35,228 bases of DNA from Prevotella sp. UBA1104 (GCA_002314055.1 DCBP01000061.1:1-35228), one strand, 5' to 3'. Positions 14,280 to 22,769 are shown, counted from the stretch's first letter. Translations and numbers: made by a program. Notes: generated from the sequence alone by a model not told the origin.

Positions 14280-16088
14280 TTATCCTTTTTGTTGTGAGTA
14301 TGCACTCTGCTGTACCATCGTCATTACCCTCAGCCAGTTTCCTCCCCATATCTTCTCGATATCCTGAGTAGAGAACCTGTGGCGCAACAGTTGTATCGTG
14401 AAATTGATGAGTTCCGAAGAGTCGGCAATACCGCAGACTCCTCCGTCGCCGTCGAAATCCGTGCCTATTCCCACATGGTCAATGCCCATAATGTCAACGG
14501 CATGGTTCAGATGGGCTATGGCATCCATGATGCTGGCTTCCCTGTCGTCATCGCGCAGGAACCCGTTGTATAGCGTTATCTGCTGCACTCCTCCCTTTTG
14601 TGCGAGAGCCCTCATCTGGTCGTCGGTAAGATTGCGCGGCACGTCACACAATGCCTTGCAATTGCTGTGGCTGCACACGATTGGCGTATTGCTGATGTCG
14701 AGAGCATCATAGAAACTCTTCTCGCCGGCATGACTGAGGTCTACCATCAGTCCGCAGCGGTTCATCTCCCTTATCACATCAGCTCCGAAGTCGCTGACGC
14801 CATTATTCGTTGCCTCCGAACGCCTTGCACTGTCGCAGATATCGTTGTCGCCATTATGGCATAGTGTGATATAAACCACTCCCCTCTTTGCGAAGTGCTC
14901 CACGTTGGCGATATCATGGTTAAGCGCCAATCCGTTTTCAATTCCGAGCATAATAGACTTCCTGCCTGCTTTCTTGTCGGCAAAGAGTTCGGCTGGTGTT
15001 CTTGCGATAGACACCACCTTGTCGTTCTTGTTTACTATCTCCTCTATCTTATCAAAGATAAGGTCGGCATACTCATTTGGGGTATCAACAGGGAAGGGGG
15101 CGATTTCCTTAAACGTCTGTCCCTCCTTGGGCTGCGGAAGATAAGCTGCCATCGTTACCGCCTGCTGCCTGCCGTCAGTCATTTTATGGAGATCAACGAG
15201 AATACGACTGTCTCTCCAGTCAAACCTTATCCCTTGCGGGAAGAACATCGGTGTGTCGCAATGTGAATCGAGGGTAATGAACCTGTCGTGCAGACTCTTT
15301 GCCTTGCTGAATTCCGAGGCGCGCTCCACGAGCCAGCGGAACAGCGGCTGTCCTGCCTCTCCGAGCCATTCGGGATGCCATTGCACTCCGATAATCGACT
15401 TGTATTCGCTGCTCTCTATTGCTTCGATTACTCCGTCTGGAGCACAAGCCGAGATATTGAACCGCCTTCCGCAACTCGCCACTGCCTGGTGATGGAAGGA
15501 ATTGACGAATATCTTCTCCTTATTATATATGGAATACAATACTGAATCGGGCTCTATACACACAGTATGTGTTGGCTCCCCCCTGAAGTCAGTATCCTGA
15601 CTGTGCTTTATCCTTCCCATGGTTTTCCGCTCGCTGTTGTCGGCGCTGTCGGTGTCAATATCCTGTCTCACTTTTCCTCCGAGAGCTACTGCAAGCATCT
15701 GTATGCCACGGCATATTCCGAGAATAGGAATTTGTCTGTTGTATGCCAACGAGACCGTCATCAGCTCCGCCAGGTCGCGATGCGAGTTTATGCCGTGAAG
15801 TGCTTCTTTCGGCTCTTCGCCCTGCCAGAGGGGATTGATGTCGGCTCCGCCGGATAGCAAGAGTCCGTCGATATTGTCGAGGGTGTTGATGATAACATCA
15901 GCGTTGTCGACTGGCGGTATGATTAGCGGCACTCCTCCTGCCTTAACCACAGCCATGTAATATGGCTCCGCAAGGGCTGCATTTCCATCGGCAAAATTAC
16001 CGGTGATACCAATCACCGGCAACTTTCCTGCCTCTGGATATGTCTTGTAAATAACGTTTAGATTCGACTGGAAATCAAATGGTTCCAC
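14280..16088 (-). CDS. C26-type glutamine amidotransferase fused to M19 dipeptidase
   Basis: A 602-residue fusion. Residues 24-255 are a PuuD-like gamma-glutamyl hydrolase/amidotransferase (C26): Cys126 in GICRG, His238 and Glu240 in QWHPE form the triad. Residues 268-600 are a membrane-dipeptidase (renal dipeptidase, M19) domain: the zinc motif HCD (276-278), GIENG, CSHSNCKALCDVPRNL with the metal-site histidine, and IGTDFDGDGG. There is no signal peptide, so it appears cytoplasmic. Together the halves could remove gamma-glutamyl groups and then split the remaining dipeptide, possibly from peptidoglycan or glutathione-like peptides; that pathway is inference. It lies 42 nt after an Lrp regulator and 1 nt before the M28 lipoprotein. 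Confidence 0.88.
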   Translation of the reverse strand: MEPFDFQSNLNVIYKTYPEAGKLPVIGITGNFADGNAALAEPYYMAVVKAGGVPLIIPPVDNADVIINTLDNIDGLLLSGGADINPLWQGEEPKEALHGINSHRDLAELMTVSLAYNRQIPILGICRGIQMLAVALGGKVRQDIDTDSADNSERKTMGRIKHSQDTDFRGEPTHTVCIEPDSVLYSIYNKEKIFVNSFHHQAVASCGRRFNISACAPDGVIEAIESSEYKSIIGVQWHPEWLGEAGQPLFRWLVERASEFSKAKSLHDRFITLDSHCDTPMFFPQGIRFDWRDSRILVDLHKMTDGRQQAVTMAAYLPQPKEGQTFKEIAPFPVDTPNEYADLIFDKIEEIVNKNDKVVSIARTPAELFADKKAGRKSIMLGIENGLALNHDIANVEHFAKRGVVYITLCHNGDNDICDSARRSEATNNGVSDFGADVIREMNRCGLMVDLSHAGEKSFYDALDISNTPIVCSHSNCKALCDVPRNLTDDQMRALAQKGGVQQITLYNGFLRDDDREASIMDAIAHLNHAVDIMGIDHVGIGTDFDGDGGVCGIADSSELINFTIQLLRHRFSTQDIEKIWGGNWLRVMTMVQQSAYSQQKG

Positions 16089-16130
16089 GATTATCCTAAA
16101 ATATTTTTATTCCTTTAAGTTACAGACTAA

Positions 16131-16643
16131 TTAGTCCAAATCAGCATCTTTCGCCTTGATTTTCCTCTTTGCCAGTTCTATTTCCTTAGAGGCAATAGGA
16201 ATCTCCCTCTTGATGCTCTGCTCCAGCGAGATAAGGGTCTCCGTGGCAACAACGCCAGGAATCTCCTGCATCTGGTTGTTCAGCAAGTCCATAAGCTGCT
16301 CATTGTCTTTGGCATAGAGCTTTACAAGCATTGTGTAAGGTCCCGTAGTGAAGTGACACTCCACGATTTCCGGGATATGTTCCAGCTGCTCCACTACCGA
16401 CTTGTACATGCTTCCCTTTTCGAGGGTTATTCCTACATAAGTGCAGGTTGAGAATCCGAGGCTCTTCGGGTCAACGTCAAACTTGCTTCCCGTTATCACT
16501 CCGTCTTCTGTCAGATGCTGTACGCGCTGGTGAATTGCGGCACGTGACACATTACATTCTGCTGCGACGTCCTTGAAAGGCATTCGTGCGTTTTTTGACA
16601 AGATGCTCAATATCTTCTTGTCAAGTCTGTCTATCTTTTCCAT
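16131..16643 (-). CDS. Lrp/AsnC family transcriptional regulator
   Basis: A 170-residue feast/famine regulator. An N-terminal winged helix-turn-helix (LDKKILSILSKNARMPFKDVAAECNVSRAAIHQRVQHL) is followed by the RAM/AsnC ligand domain (YVGITLEKG, HFTTGPYTMLVKLYAKD). The charged C-terminal tail of about 20 residues (ELAKRKIKAKDADLD) goes beyond the usual family end. Members bind DNA as multimers and respond to amino acids. Its position ahead of the C26-M19 and M28 genes suggests it senses amino acids released by them, which is inference. A complete promoter lies about 95 nt upstream. Confidence 0.93.
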   Translation of the reverse strand: MEKIDRLDKKILSILSKNARMPFKDVAAECNVSRAAIHQRVQHLTEDGVITGSKFDVDPKSLGFSTCTYVGITLEKGSMYKSVVEQLEHIPEIVECHFTTGPYTMLVKLYAKDNEQLMDLLNNQMQEIPGVVATETLISLEQSIKREIPIASKEIELAKRKIKAKDADLD

Positions 16644-16737
16644 ATTATATATCTTTATATTGTTGTTTTCTGTTTTTATGCGCCACTGAAACCCATCATT
16701 TCGTATAAAACGCGGATTAGTAGTTGCTAAGACAAAG

Positions 16738-16768
16738 CAAAATTAGATGTTTTTTGTCATTCATGCAA
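16738..16768 (-). promoter_or_regulatory. Promoter of the lrp-like gene
   Basis: On the minus strand TTG (16766-16768), a 20-nt spacer and TAATTTTG (16738-16745) fit the Bacteroidetes consensus. The predicted start near 16731 gives a leader of about 88 nt, long enough for autoregulatory Lrp sites. Confidence 0.7.
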
Positions 16769-16953
16769 CAATTTGACTTTAAATTTTATATATTATTTGG
16801 CATTTTGGCATTTTTATCAATTCAGAGGCTTGTTTTTACTTTCTTTTTGTTTTTCATCTTATGTAAAAAACGATTAAGCAAGGCTATGTTTTATAAGTTT
16901 TCGTATAAAATTCTTACCAACTAAATTAACGAAAAAATATTTTTCGGTCATTT

Positions 16954-17045
16954 TACCCTCACGCCCTCACCCTGCGTTGCAACATACTGATATTCAAGGA
17001 GTAAAAGTGTGAGGGATAGTGTGAGGGGTAGACGCTTACCCTCAC
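16954..17045. repeat. CCCTCAC / GTGAGGG direct and inverted repeat cluster
   Basis: CCCTCAC occurs at 16956-16962, 16964-16970 and 17039-17045, and its complement GTGAGGG at 17009-17015 and 17021-17027. The first pair and the inverted pair can fold with a loop of about 38 nt. No gene spans it. It may be a dispersed non-coding element or a remnant of one. Confidence 0.6.
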
Positions 17046-17091
17046 AGCTCTCACCAGCAAAATATTACAGAAAGAATGGCGACATAAAAGG

Positions 17092-17152
17092 CGCAGCTAT
17101 GCTGCACCTTTGGTATTTCTATATTGCACCTTTGGTGCAACATAGATGCACC
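17092..17152. repeat. Hairpin-rich repeat with 22-bp period (GGTGCA...TGCACC)
   Basis: TGCACCTTTGG occurs at 17103-17113 and again at 17125-17135, exactly 22 bp apart. Overlapping hairpins are GCAGC/GCTGC (loop TAT), TTGCACC/GGTGCAA (17124-17130 with 17134-17140) and GGTGCA/TGCACC (17134-17139 with 17147-17152). The order GGTATTTCTAT, 11 nt, GGTGCA, 7 nt, TGCAC is identical to the end of the 70-174 repeat, so the two are copies of one family. Confidence 0.75.
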
Positions 17153-17197
17153 GATACTGAATGATAGCTTTAGTGTCATAAGGTTCAAAGAAAACAC

Positions 17198-18175
17198 TCA
17201 GCGCCTTCCTCTTCCCGATGTCTTCTCCACCATATTCCGTGAAAGAAACATAAAGAGGAAATAGAAGGCTGCACCGCTTACGAGTCCGGCAAGAGCATCT
17301 ACGGCATAGTGTGCCTGGATATATACCGTGGCCATGCAGAGGAAAACATAGAACGGAATCATAAAATAAAAGAGTTTACGGTTTTGCGAATGCCATACAA
17401 GAAACATAATTACCGTACTTATTCCCACATGACTGCTCGGGAAGGCTGCCGTAGGGCGCTCGCCTGCCGCCTTGGCATTCTCTACGAAATGATAGAACAC
17501 GCCATCGGTGTAACCCGGACTCGGCAGACAGTCGAGATGGGTATTGAAATAGTCGTGTACATTAGGGAATACGCCGTTTGCTATCTGGTCCAGACCTACT
17601 GCCTTATAATAAAACGTAGGTCCCGTAACCGGTACAAGTACGAAGATTACATAGTATGCAAAAAACGATGCCATGATAACGAAAGCCGTCCTCTCATATT
17701 CTCTATATCTGCAGAAGAAATAATATATCGCCGCCAGGGCAATCATGGGATAGTATGATGCATAGCCCATATCCATCAGTTCGCTTATCACGGGCGAAGA
17801 GAAGTTCTTGGCAAAGACAAGTGCCGGCTGGAAACCGAACAGCGCCTGTTCCATCTCGGCAAACACATGGTCAAGATTGGGCAGCATACGGTTAAGCTCG
17901 TAAGTATCCGGATACCACCAGCTCAGGAGAGCCATCTGCACCGTGATACGGGCGAACTTTGTAATGCGGCACGGCACCATTCTATATACTCCCCACATGG
18001 CAAGCGTTACTACAACGATTCGGATTCTTCCCCAAATCATCGCCTCGGGGTTAACGACTTTGGTGTATGTAAAAAACACCATAAGCATAGTGAATGCCAG
18101 ATATGCAAGCATCACCCACTCCAGGGCGAGGAGTCCGCGCTGCGGCTTCGCCTCAATCTTGAAAAGTTCTTTCAT
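17198..18175 (-). CDS. PAP2-superfamily membrane phosphatase/phosphotransferase
   Basis: A 325-residue integral membrane protein with at least six hydrophobic segments. The catalytic motifs lie late in the sequence: FPSSHVG with the phosphate-binding histidine and HYAVDALAG with the nucleophilic-site histidine and its aspartate. The FPSsH...HYxxDxxaG form is closer to the Aur1/inositol-phosphotransferase branch (PAP2_3) than to bacterial PgpB, so a phospholipid or sphingolipid head-group reaction is possible; the substrate cannot be told from sequence. It follows the SDR epimerase gene, separated by a repeat-filled gap of about 130 bp. Confidence 0.85.
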   Translation of the reverse strand: MKELFKIEAKPQRGLLALEWVMLAYLAFTMLMVFFTYTKVVNPEAMIWGRIRIVVVTLAMWGVYRMVPCRITKFARITVQMALLSWWYPDTYELNRMLPNLDHVFAEMEQALFGFQPALVFAKNFSSPVISELMDMGYASYYPMIALAAIYYFFCRYREYERTAFVIMASFFAYYVIFVLVPVTGPTFYYKAVGLDQIANGVFPNVHDYFNTHLDCLPSPGYTDGVFYHFVENAKAAGERPTAAFPSSHVGISTVIMFLVWHSQNRKLFYFMIPFYVFLCMATVYIQAHYAVDALAGLVSGAAFYFLFMFLSRNMVEKTSGRGRR

Positions 18176-18192
18176 TCTGTTTTTTATTTTTT

Positions 18193-18302
18193 ATGGGAGG
18201 ACTGGGAGGACTGGGAGTAATAAGAATAATAGGACCAACGAGAGTAATAATCCCTCATCCCTATTCGCTAATCCCTCATCCCTATTCGCTAATCCCTCAT
18301 CC
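18193..18302. repeat. Minisatellite element between PAP2 and epimerase genes
   Basis: Plus strand: about 2.5 copies of a 9-bp GGACTGGGA unit (from 18193), then AGTAATAAGAATAATAGGACC, written here as a 20-nt core AGTAATAAGAATAATAGGAC, then two exact 21-bp units (18248-18268 and 18269-18289) and a partial third (18290-18302) built on TAATCCCTCATCC. On the minus strand it starts 3 nt after the epimerase stop and runs almost to the PAP2 start. The same layout recurs at 19329-19467. Confidence 0.85.
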
Positions 18303-18305
18303 ATC

Positions 18306-19310
18306 TCAAAGCCATTTATTGTCTATATACCATTTCATGGTTATTTCCGTGCCGCGTTCCAAATCATATTGCGGAGAGAAACCGAGATCTCTTTTAGCCG
18401 GAGTAATGTCGCAGCGCCAGTTCCGCTGCTTCATAATATTATATTTGTCGCGGTTGAGAGCAGAAATCTTTCCAGTAAGATGAGCTACATACTCCCCTAC
18501 CGTTGATATAACTTTCAGCAACCATATCGGAGCCACTATGCGCACTACATGCTTTACGTTTAAGTCCTTCTGTATAAGGTCGCTGAATGTGCGCGACGTA
18601 TAAACATTGCCGTCGCTCAGGATGTAACTCTTTCCTATAACCTTATCGTCTGCGGCAAGAGCGAGGAATACAGCTTGCACCACATCCTTTACGAATATAA
18701 AAGTAATGTCCTGACGTTTATACCCCACAGCGAAATCCACATGCTGCTTTATACTCTTCGCCATCAGGAAATAATCTTTCTCCCTCGGACCATAGACGCC
18801 CGTAGGACGAAGTATGACAAAGGGGAAATCTTTTAGCGAGCGAAGATAATCCTCTGCCAAGAGTTTACTCCTGCCATAAGCCGTGTTCGGCTGCGGTGTG
18901 TCGCTGTCGGTAATGTCCTTATACGGCATATCCTCGTGGATAGCCCCAAGGATACTAAGACTGCTGACGAAGACAAAACGCTTGAGGGGCATATCCAGTT
19001 CTCGCAAGGCATTGACAAAGTTTTTTGTTCCCTCAGTATTTGTCCGGAAAAAGTCCTCACTATGGAGACATTTCGTTACACCGGCAGCATGCACGACGTA
19101 GTCGAAGTTATGACCTTTCAGCTGCTCTTTCAAACGACTCTCGCTGCCGAAATCCAATTCTATAAAATTTATTTCCGGCTGTTGCAAGTATTTCCTGGAA
19201 CTTGTGCGCCTTACGGCAGCCCATACTTCAAAGCCTCTGTTTATCGCCTCTTCTACAATGAAGCTGCCTATAAAGCCGGTGGCACCGGTGATTAATATCT
19301 TATTTTTCAT
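18306..19310 (-). CDS. NAD-dependent epimerase/dehydratase (extended SDR)
   Basis: A 334-residue extended short-chain dehydrogenase/reductase. The NAD(P)-binding GATGFIGS motif is at residues 8-15, HAAG follows the fourth strand, and the catalytic YxxxK is YGRSK, with the upstream serine in FVSSLS. RPTGVYGPREKDYF matches the substrate-loop region of sugar epimerases and 3-beta-HSD-like enzymes. The substrate is unknown. It lies between the GNAT and PAP2 genes in one direction, with minisatellite-type repeats on both sides. The stop codon is TGA, immediately followed by the GATGGATGAGGG repeat. Confidence 0.88.
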   Translation of the reverse strand: MKNKILITGATGFIGSFIVEEAINRGFEVWAAVRRTSSRKYLQQPEINFIELDFGSESRLKEQLKGHNFDYVVHAAGVTKCLHSEDFFRTNTEGTKNFVNALRELDMPLKRFVFVSSLSILGAIHEDMPYKDITDSDTPQPNTAYGRSKLLAEDYLRSLKDFPFVILRPTGVYGPREKDYFLMAKSIKQHVDFAVGYKRQDITFIFVKDVVQAVFLALAADDKVIGKSYILSDGNVYTSRTFSDLIQKDLNVKHVVRIVAPIWLLKVISTVGEYVAHLTGKISALNRDKYNIMKQRNWRCDITPAKRDLGFSPQYDLERGTEITMKWYIDNKWL

Positions 19311-19328
19311 CTTTTCTTTAGTTTTTTA

Positions 19329-19467
19329 ATGGGAGAACTGGGAGAGCTGGGAGTAATAAGACTAATAGGAATAATAGAACCAATGAACCATAGAACCAAT
19401 AAGACTAATAATCCCTATTCCCTCATCCCTCATCTCTCATCTCTCATCTCTCATCTCTCATCCAACT
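19329..19467. repeat. Minisatellite element between epimerase and GNAT genes
   Basis: A paralogue of the 18193-18302 element: a TGGGAGAACTGGGAGAGC repeat, the core AGTAATAAGACTAATAGGAA, GAACCAAT-type repeats, then ATCCCTATTCCCTCATCC and at least four copies of the heptamer TCTCTCA (19429-19461). The tract overlaps the 3' end of the GNAT reading frame and supplies its stop codon. Confidence 0.85.
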
Positions 19468-19972
19468 CCACTTCCATATCTACAACATCCAACCATCTGC
19501 CGAACTTATAGCCCACCTTTTTAAAATGTGAAACCTTCTCGAAACCCATTCTTTTGTGGAATGCAAGACTGGCGGCATTCTCCTCCGTTATACAGGCGAT
19601 AAGGTTCTTGCAGCCGGCAAGTCCGCTGCATGCCTCAAGCAGATGCTCCATCATCATTCTGCCCAATCCTCTGCCCGTATGCTGAGGGTCGAGATATATC
19701 GTCACTTCAAGAGTGTGCTGATATGCCGCACGCTCCTTCCACTGATGCACATAGCAGTAGCCCACTATCCTACCCTCTTCTTCTACGACGAAATACGGAT
19801 ATTTTGCCGAAATGTCTTTTATCCGCTGCAACATCTCAGCGACAGAAAGAGCCTCGGTCTCGAAGCTCACGGTGGTTTCCGTAACATAGTGGTTATATAT
19901 CCGCGTTATCGCCTCTGCATCGCCATAGGCAACGGGGCGAAGTGTTATGTTGCTGTTCATTGGCTTTTCCAT
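19451..19972 (-). CDS. GNAT N-acetyltransferase, phosphinothricin/methionine-sulfoximine type
   Basis: A 173-residue GNAT protein resembling Pat/Bar and MddA/YncA acetyltransferases: IYNHYVTETTVSFETE at the N-terminus, RIVGYCYVHQWKERAAY in the core strands, the acetyl-CoA loop HTGRGLG, and ENAASLAFHKRMGFEKV, which is the usual end of the family. The substrate is probably a small amine or an amino-acid analogue. A start four codons in (MNSN) is possible. It follows mutS by 40 nt. Its last codons (Asp-Glu-Arg-stop, GATGAGAGATGA) are part of a heptamer repeat, so the native C-terminus may have been altered. Confidence 0.87.
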   Translation of the reverse strand: MEKPMNSNITLRPVAYGDAEAITRIYNHYVTETTVSFETEALSVAEMLQRIKDISAKYPYFVVEEEGRIVGYCYVHQWKERAAYQHTLEVTIYLDPQHTGRGLGRMMMEHLLEACSGLAGCKNLIACITEENAASLAFHKRMGFEKVSHFKKVGYKFGRWLDVVDMEVELDER

Positions 19973-20012
19973 TTATGATAAGACTTATAGGACAAATATG
20001 TTTTATAACATT

Positions 20013-22637
20013 TTACTTTCCTCCTACAATTCCCTTGATATCGTTCAGCTTGTTCAGAGCCTCCATCGGAGTGAGATTGTTGATGTCGAGATTAAGAATC
20101 TCGTCGCGAACCTGACAAAGCACCGGGTCGTCGAGCTGGAAGAAACTCAACTGTTCGCCGTTAGACGCCGAATCAAGATTTTCAAGAGCCTTACCGGCAC
20201 TCCCTACCCCACTGTTGTCTGCCTCAAGCTGTTTCAGTATCACATTTGCCCTGTTGATAATGCTCTTAGGCATTCCGGCAATCTGTGCCACATGGATACC
20301 GAAGGAATGTTCTGAACCGCCCTTTTCAAGTTTGCGCAAGAAGATAACCTTGCCGTTCACCTCCTTCACGCTGACGTTGTAGTTCTTTATCCTGTCGAAA
20401 TTCTTCTCCATTTCGTTAAGCTCATGGTAATGAGTGGCGAAGAGCGTGCGGGCGGCTGCCTTAGGCTGCTCGTGAAGGTATTCCACGATTGCCCATGCTA
20501 TCGATATACCGTCGTAGGTGCTCGTGCCTCGACCCAGCTCGTCGAAGAGCACAAGGGAGCGCGGCGTAACATTATTGAGAATATTCGAGGCTTCGGTCAT
20601 CTCCACCATAAACGTAGACTCACCCATGGAGATATTGTCGCTGGCACCTACACGGGTGAAGATTTTGTCAACGATACCAATTCTTGCACTCTCTGCCGGC
20701 ACGTAGCAGCCTATCTGCGCCATGAGCGTGATAAGTGCCGTCTGGCGGAGCAAGGCCGACTTACCCGCCATGTTAGGTCCGGTGATTATCATTATCTGCT
20801 GTTTCTTGTCGTCGAGATATATGTCGTTTGGCACATACTTCTCTCCTACCGGCATCTGCGTCTCAATTACGGGGTGGCGTCCCTGACGGATGTCGAGCAC
20901 GATGTCGTTCTGCAGAATCTGTGGGCGCACATAACGGTGCTCTTCGGCTGCCTTGGCAAACGACAGCAGACAGTCGAGCTGTGCGATGATATGCGCATCC
21001 GTCTGTATGGTGTGGATAAAATGCTGCGACGACTGCACGAGCTGCGTGTACAATTGACTTTCGAGTTGCAGTATCTTGTCTTCGGCACCGAGAATCTGCT
21101 CCTCATATTGTTTCAGTTCCTCCGTGATATAACGTTCTGCACTGGCAAGCGTCTGCTTCCTGATCCACGTCTCCGGCACCTTGTCTTTATGCACATTCCT
21201 TACTTCAAGATAATATCCGAACACGTTGTTGTATCCTATCTTCAGACTGCTGATACCTGTCTGCTCCGTCTCTCGCTCCTGAATCTTCAGCAAGTAGTCC
21301 TTGCCATGGTATGCAATCTCGCGAGTCTGGTCGAGCTCCTCGCTCACACCGCTGCGAATCACGTGTCCCTTGTTTACGAGCTGTGGCGGATCCGGTTCTA
21401 TCTCCATTTCGATACGGTCGCTGAGTTCCTTACAGGCATCAATCTTTTCGGAGAGGATTACGAGCGACTGGTTTTCGCTCCTGGCGCAAGCCTCCTTTAT
21501 AGGCTGCATGGCACGAAGGGCATTCTTCAGCTGTACCATTTCGCGCGGCGTCACCCTGCCCGTGGCAACCTTAGCCGTGATACGCTCCAAGTCGCCCACT
21601 CCATCCAGGTTCTCGTCGATTGTCTGTCGGAACTCCGTATCCTTGAAGAATTCCTCCACTACATCGAGCCGCTTGTCTATCTCCTTTGCATTGCGCAACG
21701 GGAAGCGAACCCAGCGGTTGAGCATTCTCGCTCCCATCGGAGTAGCTGTGCGGTCGATAACGTCGATAAGCGAGCTACCGCCCTCCTGCATCGACTGAGT
21801 GAGTTCCAGGGAACGTATGGTAAAGTTGTCGAGGCGCACGTAGCGCTCCTCGTCAATCCTCGACAGCGACGTTATATGACTAATCTGTGTATGTTGCGTG
21901 ATTTCAAGGTATTGCAGAATGGCGCCGCTTGCCACAATACCGTTTTTCAGATGTTCCACGCCAAAGCCTTTCAGGTTCTTCACACTGAAATGCTTCAGCA
22001 GTTTCTGTCGTGCTGTCTGCTCGTTGAACACCCATTCGTCGAGTTCAAACACGCAATGCTTTGTGCCGAAGAAACGCTCGAAATCAGCTTTCTTTCCTCT
22101 TTCAAACAATACTTCCTTTGGCTGGAAGTTGGCTATCAGCTTCTGTATGTAGTCGTAAGGTCCCTCGGTGGTAAGAAACTCTCCCGTAGATATATCCAGG
22201 AATGCCACTCCGCATGCCCCCTTGCCGAAATGCACGGCGGCAAGGAAGTTGTTCTCCTTGTAGTTGAGCACGTTGTCGGTCATTGCCACACCCGGCGTTA
22301 CGAGTTCTGTAATGCCGCGCTTCACGAGTTTCTTTGTCAGCTTCGGGTCTTCGAGCTGGTCGCAGATGGCAACTCTTCTTCCAGCTCTGATCAGTTTTGG
22401 CAAATACGTGTCGAGGGCATGATGCGGAAATCCCGCCATCTCGGTGGATGGTTTGTTTCCGGAGTTGTTTCTTTTAGTCAGTGTAATTCCGAGGATGCGA
22501 CTTGCATCTACGGCATCGTCGCAATACGTTTCGTAGAAGTCGCCGCAGCGGAAGAGCAGCAGCGCATCGGGGTGTTTTGCCTTCAAGGAGAAGAACTGCT
22601 GCATCATCGGCGTCAGTCCCTTTTCTGTTTTTGCCAT
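20013..22637 (-). CDS. mutS: DNA mismatch repair protein MutS
   Basis: Recognises mismatches and small loops and starts methyl-independent or MutL-directed repair. The 874-residue protein has all domains: the N-terminal mismatch-reading motif GDFYET with Phe34 and Glu36, connector and clamp regions, and a C-terminal ABC-type ATPase with ITGPNMAGKS (Walker A), STFMVEM (signature), LVLFDELGRGTSTYDG (Walker B) and ATHYHEL. The C-terminal tail has the usual acidic linker before NLDINNLTPMEALNKLNDIK. It is first in the mutS-GNAT-epimerase-PAP2 series and has a consensus promoter. Confidence 0.97.
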   Translation of the reverse strand: MAKTEKGLTPMMQQFFSLKAKHPDALLLFRCGDFYETYCDDAVDASRILGITLTKRNNSGNKPSTEMAGFPHHALDTYLPKLIRAGRRVAICDQLEDPKLTKKLVKRGITELVTPGVAMTDNVLNYKENNFLAAVHFGKGACGVAFLDISTGEFLTTEGPYDYIQKLIANFQPKEVLFERGKKADFERFFGTKHCVFELDEWVFNEQTARQKLLKHFSVKNLKGFGVEHLKNGIVASGAILQYLEITQHTQISHITSLSRIDEERYVRLDNFTIRSLELTQSMQEGGSSLIDVIDRTATPMGARMLNRWVRFPLRNAKEIDKRLDVVEEFFKDTEFRQTIDENLDGVGDLERITAKVATGRVTPREMVQLKNALRAMQPIKEACARSENQSLVILSEKIDACKELSDRIEMEIEPDPPQLVNKGHVIRSGVSEELDQTREIAYHGKDYLLKIQERETEQTGISSLKIGYNNVFGYYLEVRNVHKDKVPETWIRKQTLASAERYITEELKQYEEQILGAEDKILQLESQLYTQLVQSSQHFIHTIQTDAHIIAQLDCLLSFAKAAEEHRYVRPQILQNDIVLDIRQGRHPVIETQMPVGEKYVPNDIYLDDKKQQIMIITGPNMAGKSALLRQTALITLMAQIGCYVPAESARIGIVDKIFTRVGASDNISMGESTFMVEMTEASNILNNVTPRSLVLFDELGRGTSTYDGISIAWAIVEYLHEQPKAAARTLFATHYHELNEMEKNFDRIKNYNVSVKEVNGKVIFLRKLEKGGSEHSFGIHVAQIAGMPKSIINRANVILKQLEADNSGVGSAGKALENLDSASNGEQLSFFQLDDPVLCQVRDEILNLDINNLTPMEALNKLNDIKGIVGGK

Positions 22638-22738
22638 ATATCGTCTGTGAAAACTATAGTTCTTTATTTTCTTTTGTTATGCCGTTTATATGAATACAGG
22701 TCAATCAAATATTGATCGAACGATACTCGGGCAATTTG

Positions 22739-22769
22739 CAAAATTACAGTATTAAAGGGAAACGGCAAA
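22739..22769 (-). promoter_or_regulatory. mutS promoter
   Basis: On the minus strand TTTG (22766-22769), a 19-nt spacer and TAATTTTG (22739-22746) fit the Bacteroidetes consensus. The predicted start near 22732 gives a leader of about 95 nt. Confidence 0.75.

Larger units (their letters stand above)
16644..17197. other. 554-bp intergenic region upstream of lrp / after the PAP2 gene
   Basis: No supportable gene. It holds, from left to right: the lrp leader and promoter (16738-16768), an AT-rich stretch with one short low-complexity plus-strand reading frame that is probably spurious (16724-16924), a GTGAGGG/CCCTCAC cluster (16954-17045), and a hairpin-rich repeat (17092-17152) ending 45 bp before the PAP2 stop codon. 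Confidence 0.8.

Noticed and set aside
16724..16924. 66-codon AT-rich hydrophobic plus-strand frame
   Set aside because: Low complexity, starts within the lrp promoter region, no family features and no ribosome-binding site.
20424..22715. 763-codon plus-strand frame antisense to mutS
   Set aside because: It covers nearly all of an intact mutS and has no recognisable domain; long antisense frames arise from codon bias.
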